DNA from: Frateuria_A sp051900415
GTDB taxonomy: Bacteria > Pseudomonadota > Gammaproteobacteria > Xanthomonadales > Rhodanobacteraceae
Length of the DNA: 64,000 nt
NCBI RefSeq assembly: GCF_051900415.1
Contig: NZ_JBHZGL010000004.1
Coordinates: 124,001-188,000, forward strand
Reading direction: 5' to 3'
Positions 26,829 to 34,684 of the stretch are shown piece by piece (position 1 is the first letter of the stretch; each line of letters opens with the position of its first letter). The position numbers and the translations under genes are program-made. The notes under the pieces were generated by a model that did no database searches, had not been told where the DNA came from, and was given only the letters and a program-made list of their open reading frames with translations.

Positions 26829-28637
26829 ATGAAACTCGCAGCGCTGGCGCGCCGCATGGCGGCGCTATTGATCGTTCCTGTTGCGGCATCCGCGGCCCAG
26901 GAACCGACGTTCGAGCCTCCCATCGTCGGCAGCACGATGGCCACCGTCATGCCGCACGTACCGTCCGCCGCCGGTGATCCGTGCATCGTGACGCTTTTTC
27001 AGGACCAGCCGGTCGGCGAAGCCATCGACTCGACCCCGATCGTCGGGCAGGTCAGGTACAACTACACTCCGCCGCCCGGTTGCCAGGGTCCGTGGGCCAA
27101 GGTCGTGCTCAAGGTGGACGTCACCGAAAGCGGCACCGGTCCTTACTACGATTCTTCCAAGGTGTACGTGCGTCTTGGCGGCGTCGACCTGTTCGAGGGA
27201 TCGATGACCAAGCTGGGTACGCATCCGACCTGGCAAGGCGAGCGCGACATCACCGACCTTTCAGCCCTGCTGGCCGAGGCACACAAGGGCCAGTTCGCCC
27301 TCATCCCGGAGACGGACATGTGGCCGGGCAACAGTCAGAACGCCTCGGCGACGCTGAGCGCGCGCGTGTATTTCTATCGCGCCTCGGTCGCCACGCCGGC
27401 GCAGAAGGTGCCCGATGCCGTATTCCGGGTCATTCCGCAGGATGGACAAGTCACGCTTCCGCACAACATCGTTCGCGCTTACCTGGACATCTACAACCAG
27501 GAAGCGCGCTGGTACACCTGCGTGCCGGACCAGGAGCTGTACCCCCAGTCGCCGTTCTGGAGTCCCCTGGCAATGGGCGGCGAAACGAAGTCCGGCATAT
27601 CCGTTCCCGGCCAGGGCTGTGGCGGCGGCAGCTTCGCGCAGATCGAAGTAAGCATCGACGGCACGCCCGCCGGTGTCGCGCCTGTGTTCCCGCTGCTATC
27701 GGCTGATCTGAACTTCTATTACGCCAACACCGCGAATGCACCCGAGCAGCCGCCCCAGATGCTCGCCTACACGCCCTACCGCGTCGACCTGACGCCCTTT
27801 GCGGCCATCCTCAACGAAGCGGGAGAACACTCCATCTCGCTGAGTCGACCGGCAAATGCGTACCTGCTGCTTTACCAGGACAAGGGGTCCAACCACGTCA
27901 GCGGCGCAGTGACGCTCAATACGCTGGCCGGTTCCGCCAGCGCCCCAACCGTGGTCGATGGACTGCAGACAAACGACGACGTGCGCTCGGGCGACGTCAC
28001 TACCCGGCTGGATCGGGACTTCCGCATAAAAGGTTTCGTGATGACCTCGCACGGGCGCGTAGATTCCTCCGTCCACCAGACCAGCCACTTCAGCAACACG
28101 CAGCAGTTTTTCGTGGACGGGCTGGTCTTTCCCAACTACCGGCATTACCGCCAGCACCTGTGGATCGACAGTTCAACCCAGCAGCACAGCCGCCGGCTGC
28201 GAGGGAACAGCGTGCTGGATGACGATGTCCTCACCGCCTCGTACCCGCTCGACCTTCTGTACGACATGGACGGGTACGTCTTCGAGGACGAGGTGATGTT
28301 GGTCCAGCCATCGAAGGGAAGCGCCACTGTCGCGCAGCAGCGCAACCTGGATGCGACGTACCAGCACCACGGCTTCGGCACCTACACCAGCCGCGTACGG
28401 GAGAGCTTCAACTCCAGCCGTACCCACGACATCCTCCATCAGCAGGACAGCAACTGGCAGAGCCAGGCGCAATACCGCTTCACCGACAGCCAGGGAAGCT
28501 GCTACCAGTCGGCCATGACGGCGCTCGATGGCGCGGTGGCGACACAGGCGCGCGGCGTCGGTTGCGGCGACCACAACCACGTGCGCTGGCATGCCCATTC
28601 CGACGGCTCGCCTGACAGCCTCGGCTGGACGCACTGA
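26829..28637 (+). CDS. Secreted PNGase A-like glycoamidase, paralogue 1
   Basis: This 602-residue exported protein has a signal peptide (about 1-23, ending ASAA) and an N-terminal half of the peptide-N4-(N-acetylglucosaminyl)asparagine amidase A family. Members remove N-linked glycans from glycopeptides. Family features are YTPPPGCQGPWAKVVLKVDV near residue 80, the pattern PHNIVRAYLDIYNQE, GGGSFAQIEVSIDG and PYRVDLTPFAAIL. The C-terminal half ends in GDHNHVRWHAHSDGSPDSLG. Characterised bacterial relatives include an acid-active enzyme from Dyella, as I recall. It is 602 residues against 595 for the second copy 1 kb away, with the same layout. Activity on glycans is inferred from family only. 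Confidence 0.82.
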   Translation: MKLAALARRMAALLIVPVAASAAQEPTFEPPIVGSTMATVMPHVPSAAGDPCIVTLFQDQPVGEAIDSTPIVGQVRYNYTPPPGCQGPWAKVVLKVDVTESGTGPYYDSSKVYVRLGGVDLFEGSMTKLGTHPTWQGERDITDLSALLAEAHKGQFALIPETDMWPGNSQNASATLSARVYFYRASVATPAQKVPDAVFRVIPQDGQVTLPHNIVRAYLDIYNQEARWYTCVPDQELYPQSPFWSPLAMGGETKSGISVPGQGCGGGSFAQIEVSIDGTPAGVAPVFPLLSADLNFYYANTANAPEQPPQMLAYTPYRVDLTPFAAILNEAGEHSISLSRPANAYLLLYQDKGSNHVSGAVTLNTLAGSASAPTVVDGLQTNDDVRSGDVTTRLDRDFRIKGFVMTSHGRVDSSVHQTSHFSNTQQFFVDGLVFPNYRHYRQHLWIDSSTQQHSRRLRGNSVLDDDVLTASYPLDLLYDMDGYVFEDEVMLVQPSKGSATVAQQRNLDATYQHHGFGTYTSRVRESFNSSRTHDILHQQDSNWQSQAQYRFTDSQGSCYQSAMTALDGAVATQARGVGCGDHNHVRWHAHSDGSPDSLGWTH

Positions 28638-28649
28638 TTCCGCCCCCAC

Positions 28650-28675
28650 GAGGCGCCCGCCAGGGCGCCTCTTTT
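28650..28675 (+). terminator. Terminator after PNGase A-like gene 1
   Basis: GAGGCGCCC-GCCA-GGGCGCCTC with TTTT follows the stop by 12 nt. The same 9-bp arms occur after paralogue 2, so the terminator was duplicated with the gene. Confidence 0.85.
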
Positions 28676-28702
28676 CGGTGGCCACCTGACGATGCGGAGC
28701 GT

Positions 28703-29284
28703 TCAGGTCCCTGTGAATGCCGAGCACGAGACGCGCGGGTTCCACATCGAGAACACCCCCGCCGGGTTGTACTTCCACGCCCACACGTGGAGGCTGTAGT
28801 GCGCCGGCAGGCGGAAGCGGTTGGGCATGTCGGTGTGGTCGAACAACTGGCCCATCAGCAACGGCGGCGATCCATCCGCATGCGCGCCGTCCCATACGTC
28901 GGCGAGCGCCAGGTATTCGACGGCGACCAGTCGCGCCCCGCCACCGTGTAGCGGCTCATAGACCAGCAACTCCGGATGTGCGACGTCCACCATGCCGTCG
29001 CCGAGCAGGCTGGCCTTGAGGTAATGCAGACCCATCGCGCCCATGTCCGGGCCGCTGACGCAGCCGAGCACCGGGGTATAGCCGTCGGCTTCGGCTTGCG
29101 AGACGTCACGGTATCGCGCGGTGGCGTCACGTACCGCCTGCACCAGCGGACCCGCACGGTGGTGCATGAAATTCCATGCTGCGTCCTGCTCCGATTGCGG
29201 TGCTGCCGCCGCGGCCGCCGACGCCATGGCGAGCAATGCCGCGCCAATGAAGCCGGTCAGGATCGGGTCGATTCGACGTTTCAT
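28703..29284 (-). CDS. Exported hypothetical protein between the PNGase A-like paralogues
   Basis: The 193-residue product has a signal peptide (about 1-28) and a compact mature domain. It contains FMHHRAGPLVQAVRDATARY, a conserved-looking GLHYLKASLLGDG, HPELLVYEPLHGGGARLVA and FRLPAHYSLHVWAWKYNPAG. Histidines and aromatic residues recur, suggesting metal or ligand binding. I know similar unnamed secreted proteins in Burkholderiales and Lysobacterales but no function. It is transcribed against the two flanking PNGase A-like genes and would have been inserted or retained when they duplicated. Confidence 0.75.
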   Translation of the reverse strand: MKRRIDPILTGFIGAALLAMASAAAAAAPQSEQDAAWNFMHHRAGPLVQAVRDATARYRDVSQAEADGYTPVLGCVSGPDMGAMGLHYLKASLLGDGMVDVAHPELLVYEPLHGGGARLVAVEYLALADVWDGAHADGSPPLLMGQLFDHTDMPNRFRLPAHYSLHVWAWKYNPAGVFSMWNPRVSCSAFTGT

Positions 29285-29504
29285 GAGTGTTCTCCGAGAG
29301 CGATGCGATTGGCCCGCCGTAGCGCTGGCTTTGCGATCCGGCACAGACGCGGGCAAAAAAAGAGGAACACCGCTCCTCAGGAAATTGCGACATGCGAAAA
29401 GACCGCAGAGAGCGCTTCGGAACGCAGCACGCGGCACCCCATGAACCGGTCGAATCTCCGCCTTTACCTGCCTTCATCGGGCAGCCGCGGCTCAAACCCG
29501 GACG

Positions 29505-29590
29505 CCGCAAGAACTTTCGCAAGCAGACCGGACGTTGTTATGCGCACCCGTGACAAACGCCCTCCTAACATCCCGCGCCGCAGGGGTTCA
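29505..29590 (+). promoter_or_regulatory. Shared upstream element, copy c (second PNGase A-like gene)
   Basis: CCGCAAGAACTTTCGCAAGC, AGACCGGACG and TTGTTATGCGC, then CCGTGACAAACG and TCCTAACATC. It carries both the GAACTTTCG block of copy a and the CAAGCAGAC block of copy b, so it links the three. The gene start is 66-67 nt downstream of TTATG, the same as in copy b. Confidence 0.6.
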
Positions 29591-29603
29591 GGGAGAATTC
29601 ATC

Positions 29604-31391
29604 ATGAAAAACCTGACAGTCGCTTGCGGCCTGGTCGCCGCCTCGCTGCTCCCCGTTACCGCCACGCCCGCCTCCCCGGCAAGCCCGACCACGCTCGCCC
29701 CGCAGCAGGTGGGCTCGACGAACGCCGTCACGGTCGAGCCCCACCTTCCCGTTCCCGCGGGCGAACCGTGCGTCGTGAACCTCATTCAGGACGAAACCAA
29801 CTCCACCCACTACACCTACATGCCGCCTCCCGGCTGCCGGGGACCGTGGGCGAAGGTGGTGTTGAAAGTGAACGTCACCGAGCGCGGCGGGGAGAGTTCG
29901 ACCAAGGCGGACCTGCGCCTCGGGGGCTTCACCATTTACGAGGCGACGCTTCCCAAGTCGGCGGCCACCTCGAGCTGGGAAGTCGAGCGTGACCTGACCG
30001 ATTTCACTGTGCTGCTGGAAGAGGCGCACAACGGACAGGTGATCATCGGCCCGGACCAGGACATCTGGTACAACGACGTGCCCACCGCGGACGAGGTGAG
30101 CCTGGGCGCGCAACTGCTGTTCTATCGCGCCACCTCGTCGCATCCCGCGCCGAAAACACCCGATGCGCTCTATCGCATCCCGCCTGCGCCGGACACCCTG
30201 CCCACGCTTCCACGCAACATCGACCGCGCCTATCTGGACGTCTACAACGAACAACCCTGGTGGTTCACTTGCGTTACCGACCAGGAGGCCCACAACTCGG
30301 GCCTGCCCTTCATCTCCTCGCTGGCGATGGGCGCCGAAGTAAAGACCGGCATCAGCTCCCCCTGGGAAGGCTGTGACGGCGGCAGCTTCGCGGAAATGCT
30401 CGTCCGGGTGGACGGCAGCGCGGCCGGCATCGTTCCGGTGTTCCCCGTGCTGTCGGCGAACCTGAGCTGGTATTTCGGACACACGATCAACGCGCCGGCG
30501 CAGCCGCCCCAGATGATCAACCACATTCCCTACCGCCTGGACCTGACCCCGTTCTCGCCAAGGCTCGACGCTGCGGGCCGGCATCGCATCGAGCTCAGCC
30601 GGCCGGCGGACGCCACTCTGTTCGTCTACCTCGACAAGGGCACCACGATGGTCAGCGGCCTGGTGACGCGCAACACCCTCAATACACCGGCCTATCCGCT
30701 CATCGACGACACCATCAACAGGAATGCCGACACCGGAACGGCGACCGTCTCGACCAGCCTGGATCGCGACTACACGATCGAGGGCTACATGAACACGTCG
30801 CGCGGGCGCGTCGACCTGAGCGTCCACCAGACCAGCCACTTCCTCAACCGCCAGGAGTTCTACTTCGACGGCCTGCAATATCCGGAATACCGGCACTACC
30901 GGCAGCACCTGTGGCTGGAGAGCCAGACGCAGCAGCACAGCGTGCGCACGCGCGCAGGTACCGTGCTGGACGACATGACGCTGACCGCCTCATACCCGCT
31001 CGAAGTGCTCTGGGACGCCGCCGGTCACGTCGAGGTGGGTGACGCCCCCGAGGCCCTGCCGACGCTCGAAAGCGCCAGCGTCGACCAGCACTGGAACCTC
31101 GATACGGTGCACATCCGCAACGGCTTCGCGCCCTACACCAGCCGCGTGCGCGAGGACTTCTCCTCCAGCCACGCGCGCGACCTGCTCACGCATCAGGACA
31201 GCAACTGGCAGAGCCAGGCGCAATACCTCTTCGACGACAGCCTGGGAAGCTGCTACCAGGCGGCGCTGACCACCTCCAACGGTGCGGTGGCGACCGAGAA
31301 CCAGGGCGTCGGCTGCCCCAACGGTCAGAACCACGTGCGCTGGCGCGCCCATCCCGACGGTTCGCCCGACAGCCTCGGCTGGACGCATTGA
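29604..31391 (+). CDS. Secreted PNGase A-like glycoamidase, paralogue 2
   Basis: This 595-residue exported protein (signal peptide about 1-22) is a paralogue of the gene at 26829. Family stretches are YMPPPGCRGPWAKVVLKVNV, TLPRNIDRAYLDVYNEQPWW, DGGSFAEMLVRVDG and PYRLDLTPFSPRL. The C-terminal segment HVRWRAHPDGSPDSLGWTH is nearly identical to the other copy. The middle (about 380-450) differs more, so the two may have diverged in glycan or substrate preference. Both are preceded by the same element and followed by the same hairpin. Family-level function: removal of N-glycans outside the cell, presumably to use plant or fungal glycoproteins. Confidence 0.82.
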   Translation: MKNLTVACGLVAASLLPVTATPASPASPTTLAPQQVGSTNAVTVEPHLPVPAGEPCVVNLIQDETNSTHYTYMPPPGCRGPWAKVVLKVNVTERGGESSTKADLRLGGFTIYEATLPKSAATSSWEVERDLTDFTVLLEEAHNGQVIIGPDQDIWYNDVPTADEVSLGAQLLFYRATSSHPAPKTPDALYRIPPAPDTLPTLPRNIDRAYLDVYNEQPWWFTCVTDQEAHNSGLPFISSLAMGAEVKTGISSPWEGCDGGSFAEMLVRVDGSAAGIVPVFPVLSANLSWYFGHTINAPAQPPQMINHIPYRLDLTPFSPRLDAAGRHRIELSRPADATLFVYLDKGTTMVSGLVTRNTLNTPAYPLIDDTINRNADTGTATVSTSLDRDYTIEGYMNTSRGRVDLSVHQTSHFLNRQEFYFDGLQYPEYRHYRQHLWLESQTQQHSVRTRAGTVLDDMTLTASYPLEVLWDAAGHVEVGDAPEALPTLESASVDQHWNLDTVHIRNGFAPYTSRVREDFSSSHARDLLTHQDSNWQSQAQYLFDDSLGSCYQAALTTSNGAVATENQGVGCPNGQNHVRWRAHPDGSPDSLGWTH

Positions 31392-31401
31392 CCTGAAGAA
31401 C

Positions 31402-31423
31402 GAGGCGCCCACCCGGGCGCCTC
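31402..31423 (+). terminator. Hairpin after PNGase A-like gene 2
   Basis: GAGGCGCCC and GGGCGCCTC form a 9-bp stem with a 4-nt loop. It matches the terminator of paralogue 1 but lacks a U run (GTTCC follows). Confidence 0.6.
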
Positions 31424-31481
31424 GTTCCATGCATCGACCGGCTGGGCAAAACCCGTCGGCGTGCCGCCCTGTGGACACGCG

Positions 31482-32498
31482 TCAGCTTCCGCCGACGGGG
31501 CAGACCGGCGCGCCATTGCGCGTCTGTGCCGCATGGAATTCGACCAGCATGCCCAGGTCCTCTCTGGACGGCGCCAGGAACGATCGCCCGAAAAGGCCGT
31601 CGTAGGCCGCCACGTCGGTTTCGTAGCCGCGCGCCACCCGGCGACGTGCCAGGTCCACATCCATCACGGACACGTCCACGCCAATCACCTGCGACCCGCC
31701 GGTCCGCAGGGCGTCCGCGGCGATGCCCTCGCCGTCCGGCTGCAGCGCCAACAGGCGCTTGCCATCAACCGGGATGCAGTATCCGCGCGCAGCCAGCTGC
31801 GGGAAGCGGATCGGCGTGGCGCCGGCGAAGCCCATCCGCGCCAGTCGATCCCGGTCGGCGCCCGCATCGGCCGACAGCAGCCAGAACGCGGTCACCGCTT
31901 GCGCGCCGTTGGGGTGCCGGCGCGCCACCTGCGTATCGGCCTCCCGGGCCGGCGTCGCGCGCAGCACCGCGTAATCGATGAAGAACAGATGGCTCGACAG
32001 CGGGTCGCGCTGGAACGCGAACAGCCGCCAGCGCGGCGGAGCGCCCGGGCCATCACCGTCGGGATCGTCCGCCGATGCCGAGAACACGTCCGTTGGCGCA
32101 AAGCCTCCAGCGGCCAGTTGCTCGCGTCGCAGTTCGAGCGCATGCGTGCGCAACCCGAACGTCCTCGCCCCTGCCCCGCCGTGAAGCGACGCCTGGTCGG
32201 CAAGCATTCCCGGGTCCATGGCCGCATCGGAGCGCGTGATCCCCAGCAACTCGATATAGCTCCCGTCCGCCATGCGGATGTAGCGGTTGGCCACGCCCGT
32301 GGGGTTTCGTCCCGGCACCACCTGGAATCCGAGCCGTGCCGTCATCACGGAGGTGACCTGGTCGATGCTTCGGCCCCAGAGCAGCACATGGTCCAGCATG
32401 GCGAGCGCGGCAGGCGGCGATGCCGGCGACGCGAACGTGGCCGGACAGCACGCGGCCAGCAGCGCGAACAGAAAGGTCATACGAAGGGAAAAACGCAC
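31482..32498 (-). CDS. Exported glyoxalase-like (VOC superfamily) protein
   Basis: The 338-residue product has a signal peptide (about 1-23) and a glyoxalase-like domain with LDHVLLWGRSIDQVTSVM at its start and MADGSYIELLGITRS further on. A second half follows a VOC-like pattern (GVDVSVMDVDLARRRV). An ATG at 32480 exists, but a GTG at 32498 adds the basic n-region RFSLR expected of a signal peptide, so I prefer it. The export of a VOC protein is unusual; most are cytosolic. A palindrome identical in its arms to that before the DUF1579 gene lies about 60 nt upstream. Substrate unknown. Confidence 0.78.
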   Translation of the reverse strand: MRFSLRMTFLFALLAACCPATFASPASPPAALAMLDHVLLWGRSIDQVTSVMTARLGFQVVPGRNPTGVANRYIRMADGSYIELLGITRSDAAMDPGMLADQASLHGGAGARTFGLRTHALELRREQLAAGGFAPTDVFSASADDPDGDGPGAPPRWRLFAFQRDPLSSHLFFIDYAVLRATPAREADTQVARRHPNGAQAVTAFWLLSADAGADRDRLARMGFAGATPIRFPQLAARGYCIPVDGKRLLALQPDGEGIAADALRTGGSQVIGVDVSVMDVDLARRRVARGYETDVAAYDGLFGRSFLAPSREDLGMLVEFHAAQTRNGAPVCPVGGS

Positions 32499-32558
32499 GG
32501 CGCACGATTCCTTGCAGGGTCGGGAGCACCAACCTGCCCGCCGCGACGGTGCCGGGCA

Positions 32559-32575
32559 ATGACCTCGCAGGTCAT
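32559..32575. promoter_or_regulatory. Palindromic operator ATGACCT-N3-AGGTCAT, copy 2
   Basis: A perfect 7-3-7 inverted repeat with the same arms as the site at 24700, here with centre CGC instead of GGG. It lies 61 nt upstream of the glyoxalase-like GTG start. Both sites share GGCA on the left. Confidence 0.62.
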
Positions 32576-32656
32576 GGGCGGCAGATGCGCGCTCCCAGGT
32601 GACGCGCGCCGAAACCGGCAGCGGTGAAACGGGCGCAGCGCCACCCGTGACGCGCG

Positions 32657-33076
32657 CTATCGAAGGGACACCAGCAGCGCAATCGCCCAGTACAGGCCGA
32701 TCCCCATCTGCACGGCGAAGGCGCTGAAGCGGATCGTCACGGCCACGGGGCCGACCGATACCAGGTGCACGAGCGACTGGAAGATGCGCGCGCCGAGAAA
32801 AAGGTAGGCCAGCGGGTCGGTGATGGCCGAACGCCCGGTAGCGATGGCCACGAGCAGCAGGCCACCGAAGACCGGCAGGCCTTCGACGCCGTTGGCATGC
32901 GCCCTGGCCAGCCGTTGCATGAAAGGCGACAGGCCTGCGTTGTCGGGAGTGAACCGGTCGGCGCGCACCTTGCCCCGCAGCACGAGCTGCGAGCGGATGA
33001 CCTCCATGAGCACAAGCAGCAACAAGGTCCAGGTGATGAAGCCGGCAAGCGCGATCGTGCTGGACGACGTGGTCAT
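32657..33076 (-). CDS. MAPEG family membrane protein
   Basis: This 139-residue integral membrane protein belongs to the MAPEG group (membrane-associated proteins in eicosanoid and glutathione metabolism). It has four predicted helices (about 8-28, 65-82, 86-105 and 115-135). Key segments are VRADRFTPDN, RLARAHANGVEGLPVFGGLL with the conserved Arg-Ala-x-x-Asn core, and ARIFQSLVHL. Eukaryotic members are glutathione transferases; bacterial members are mostly uncharacterised. The glyoxalase-like gene lies downstream on the same strand, both possibly linked to electrophile detoxification. Confidence 0.88.
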   Translation of the reverse strand: MTTSSSTIALAGFITWTLLLLVLMEVIRSQLVLRGKVRADRFTPDNAGLSPFMQRLARAHANGVEGLPVFGGLLLVAIATGRSAITDPLAYLFLGARIFQSLVHLVSVGPVAVTIRFSAFAVQMGIGLYWAIALLVSLR

Positions 33077-33222
33077 GGCACTCTCCTGGAAGCAGACAGG
33101 GGTTCACGCTGCGAACCGGCGCGCCGGCCCGCGTCGCCCGGGGCCTCCGCGCCAACGGAGGGCCTCGGGCAGGCAACCGGCGAGGTGGTCATGCACGCCC
33201 CTCCGGTTGCCACTCGCCTTTC

Positions 33223-33729
33223 TTACTCCAGATCGCCCAGCAGGGCGTCCTCGCGCGGCGCGGCCAGCCAGCCGGCAATGTCCTCACCCAGCGCCTTGAC
33301 CGAACGGCCGAGCACCGAGCATGAACCCTTGAACCCGCCGAACGCGCCGCCCATCGAATTGCGCCGCCCCTTGAAGCTGCCGGCGAGCTTGCCGTCGCGG
33401 TAAAGCTTGCCCTTGACCGTCACCGACTTGTGGTGGCCCAGGAACGCGTTGCCTTCGGACACGACGTCGGTGATCTCCATGACCAGCGACTGGCCCGGCG
33501 AGGTCGCGGTGACCTGCGGGGCGAAGTCGACGGTCATCCCCTTCTCGCGCGCGTACTGCGCCACGAAATCCGAAAGTTGCTCGTCCAGCTTGCATTCGCG
33601 CTTGACGGCGCCCGGCACGTCGGCGTCCTCGTTGAAAGGCACCGGCCGCTGCACATGCACGGCATCGGCGGCCTGTGCCGCCTGCAGCATGCCGAAGGCC
33701 AGCAGCGCGGCCGTCATGATCTTCCTCAT
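33223..33729 (-). CDS. Exported hypothetical protein (DUF4410-like)
   Basis: The 168-residue product has a signal peptide (about 1-20, ending AQAA). The mature part alternates strands and helices: KRECKLDEQLSDFVAQYARE, LVMEITDVVSEGNAFLGHHK and VKGKLYRDGKLAGSFKGRRN. The order resembles DUF4410-type periplasmic proteins, but this is a pattern-level guess. It has a Gly-rich segment with a single Cys (FKGSCSVLG). It is divergent from the HECTH-motif gene at 34006. Confidence 0.7.
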   Translation of the reverse strand: MRKIMTAALLAFGMLQAAQAADAVHVQRPVPFNEDADVPGAVKRECKLDEQLSDFVAQYAREKGMTVDFAPQVTATSPGQSLVMEITDVVSEGNAFLGHHKSVTVKGKLYRDGKLAGSFKGRRNSMGGAFGGFKGSCSVLGRSVKALGEDIAGWLAAPREDALLGDLE

Positions 33730-34005
33730 CGTGTCATTCCCTCGATCCGGCCCTCTTGGCCGGCGCGAAGTATGCCCAAATGACCAGGTGCCGGGCCACG
33801 TGCGTGCCCGTATGGACTTCCTCGCGCCCGAACGGGCGTCACACGAACGAGGTCCGCCTGGGGCGTCCTCCGGCGCCATGGCGCCGTCCGGGCCCTTGCC
33901 ACGCCTCACATAAGACTTCGTAAGAGTTCTTGAGGCGGGCATCAAGCTTCCACCCCGCCGTTCGCGATCCCATGCGTGCCTTGTGGAGGACAAGCGGGGA
34001 CAGCC

Positions 34006-34620
34006 ATGAATACACGCGATCAAGTGGTGCGGTTTCTCAAGGGAAACGCCGCCATCACCGCAGTGAACTTCAAGTTTCGCGGGTACAAGATCTGGCCAGG
34101 CGCCTATCGCACGGATGTCGCCGACGCCGTCGCCCGCGGCGACATCAAGATCGGCTCGGCGGTGAACAAGGACGCGGCCGCGTCGTATCGACAGGATCAG
34201 GACCGGCTGGAAATCGCACCGACGGCCAATTTCTCCTCGACGCACGACCAGGGCCTGATCCTGCACGAATGCACGCACGCGATCCTGGACATGCGCGCCA
34301 TCGGCACGCATTCCGGCTTCGAGGACGAGGCGGTCGCGTACCTTGCGCAAGCCTTCTTCCTGACCCGCACCCTGGGCGATGCCCGCGCCACGCCCGACAT
34401 TCCCGTGCCGTTGAGCGAAAACACCAAGAACGGCAGCGGCATCTACCGCGAAGCCAAACGCATTGCGGCCAAGGCCTTGCGCACCGGCGCGTACGGCATC
34501 GAAGAGAAGGACGCCGCCAACCTGGTGCTGCTGGTAACCCGGCATCCCCATTACCAGGACGCTGGCGAGTACCCCTCCAACCGTTTCAGGCGGACGTTCC
34601 TGAATAACCTGGTGCGGTAA
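34006..34620 (+). CDS. Putative zinc-binding protein with HECTH motif
   Basis: This 204-residue cytosolic protein has no signal peptide. It contains a zincin-type HExxH motif, HECTH at 87-91 in GLILHECTHAILD, followed by acidic FEDEAVAYLAQAFF (about 105-118). A glutamate there could be the third zinc ligand. The preceding KIGSAVNKDAAASYRQDQD and the ordered hydrophobic helices fit a metalloprotease or a minimal metallopeptidase-like toxin. No partner gene adjoins it and I cannot name the family. A ribosome binding site (GTGGAGG, then GGGGA) is upstream. AT content is ordinary. Confidence 0.7.
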   Translation: MNTRDQVVRFLKGNAAITAVNFKFRGYKIWPGAYRTDVADAVARGDIKIGSAVNKDAAASYRQDQDRLEIAPTANFSSTHDQGLILHECTHAILDMRAIGTHSGFEDEAVAYLAQAFFLTRTLGDARATPDIPVPLSENTKNGSGIYREAKRIAAKALRTGAYGIEEKDAANLVLLVTRHPHYQDAGEYPSNRFRRTFLNNLVR

Positions 34621-34684
34621 GCCCGTCGTCCGCCTGGCCAGCGCGAGGCGCCGGACGACGATCACCCCGCGCCGTCCGCCGGAA

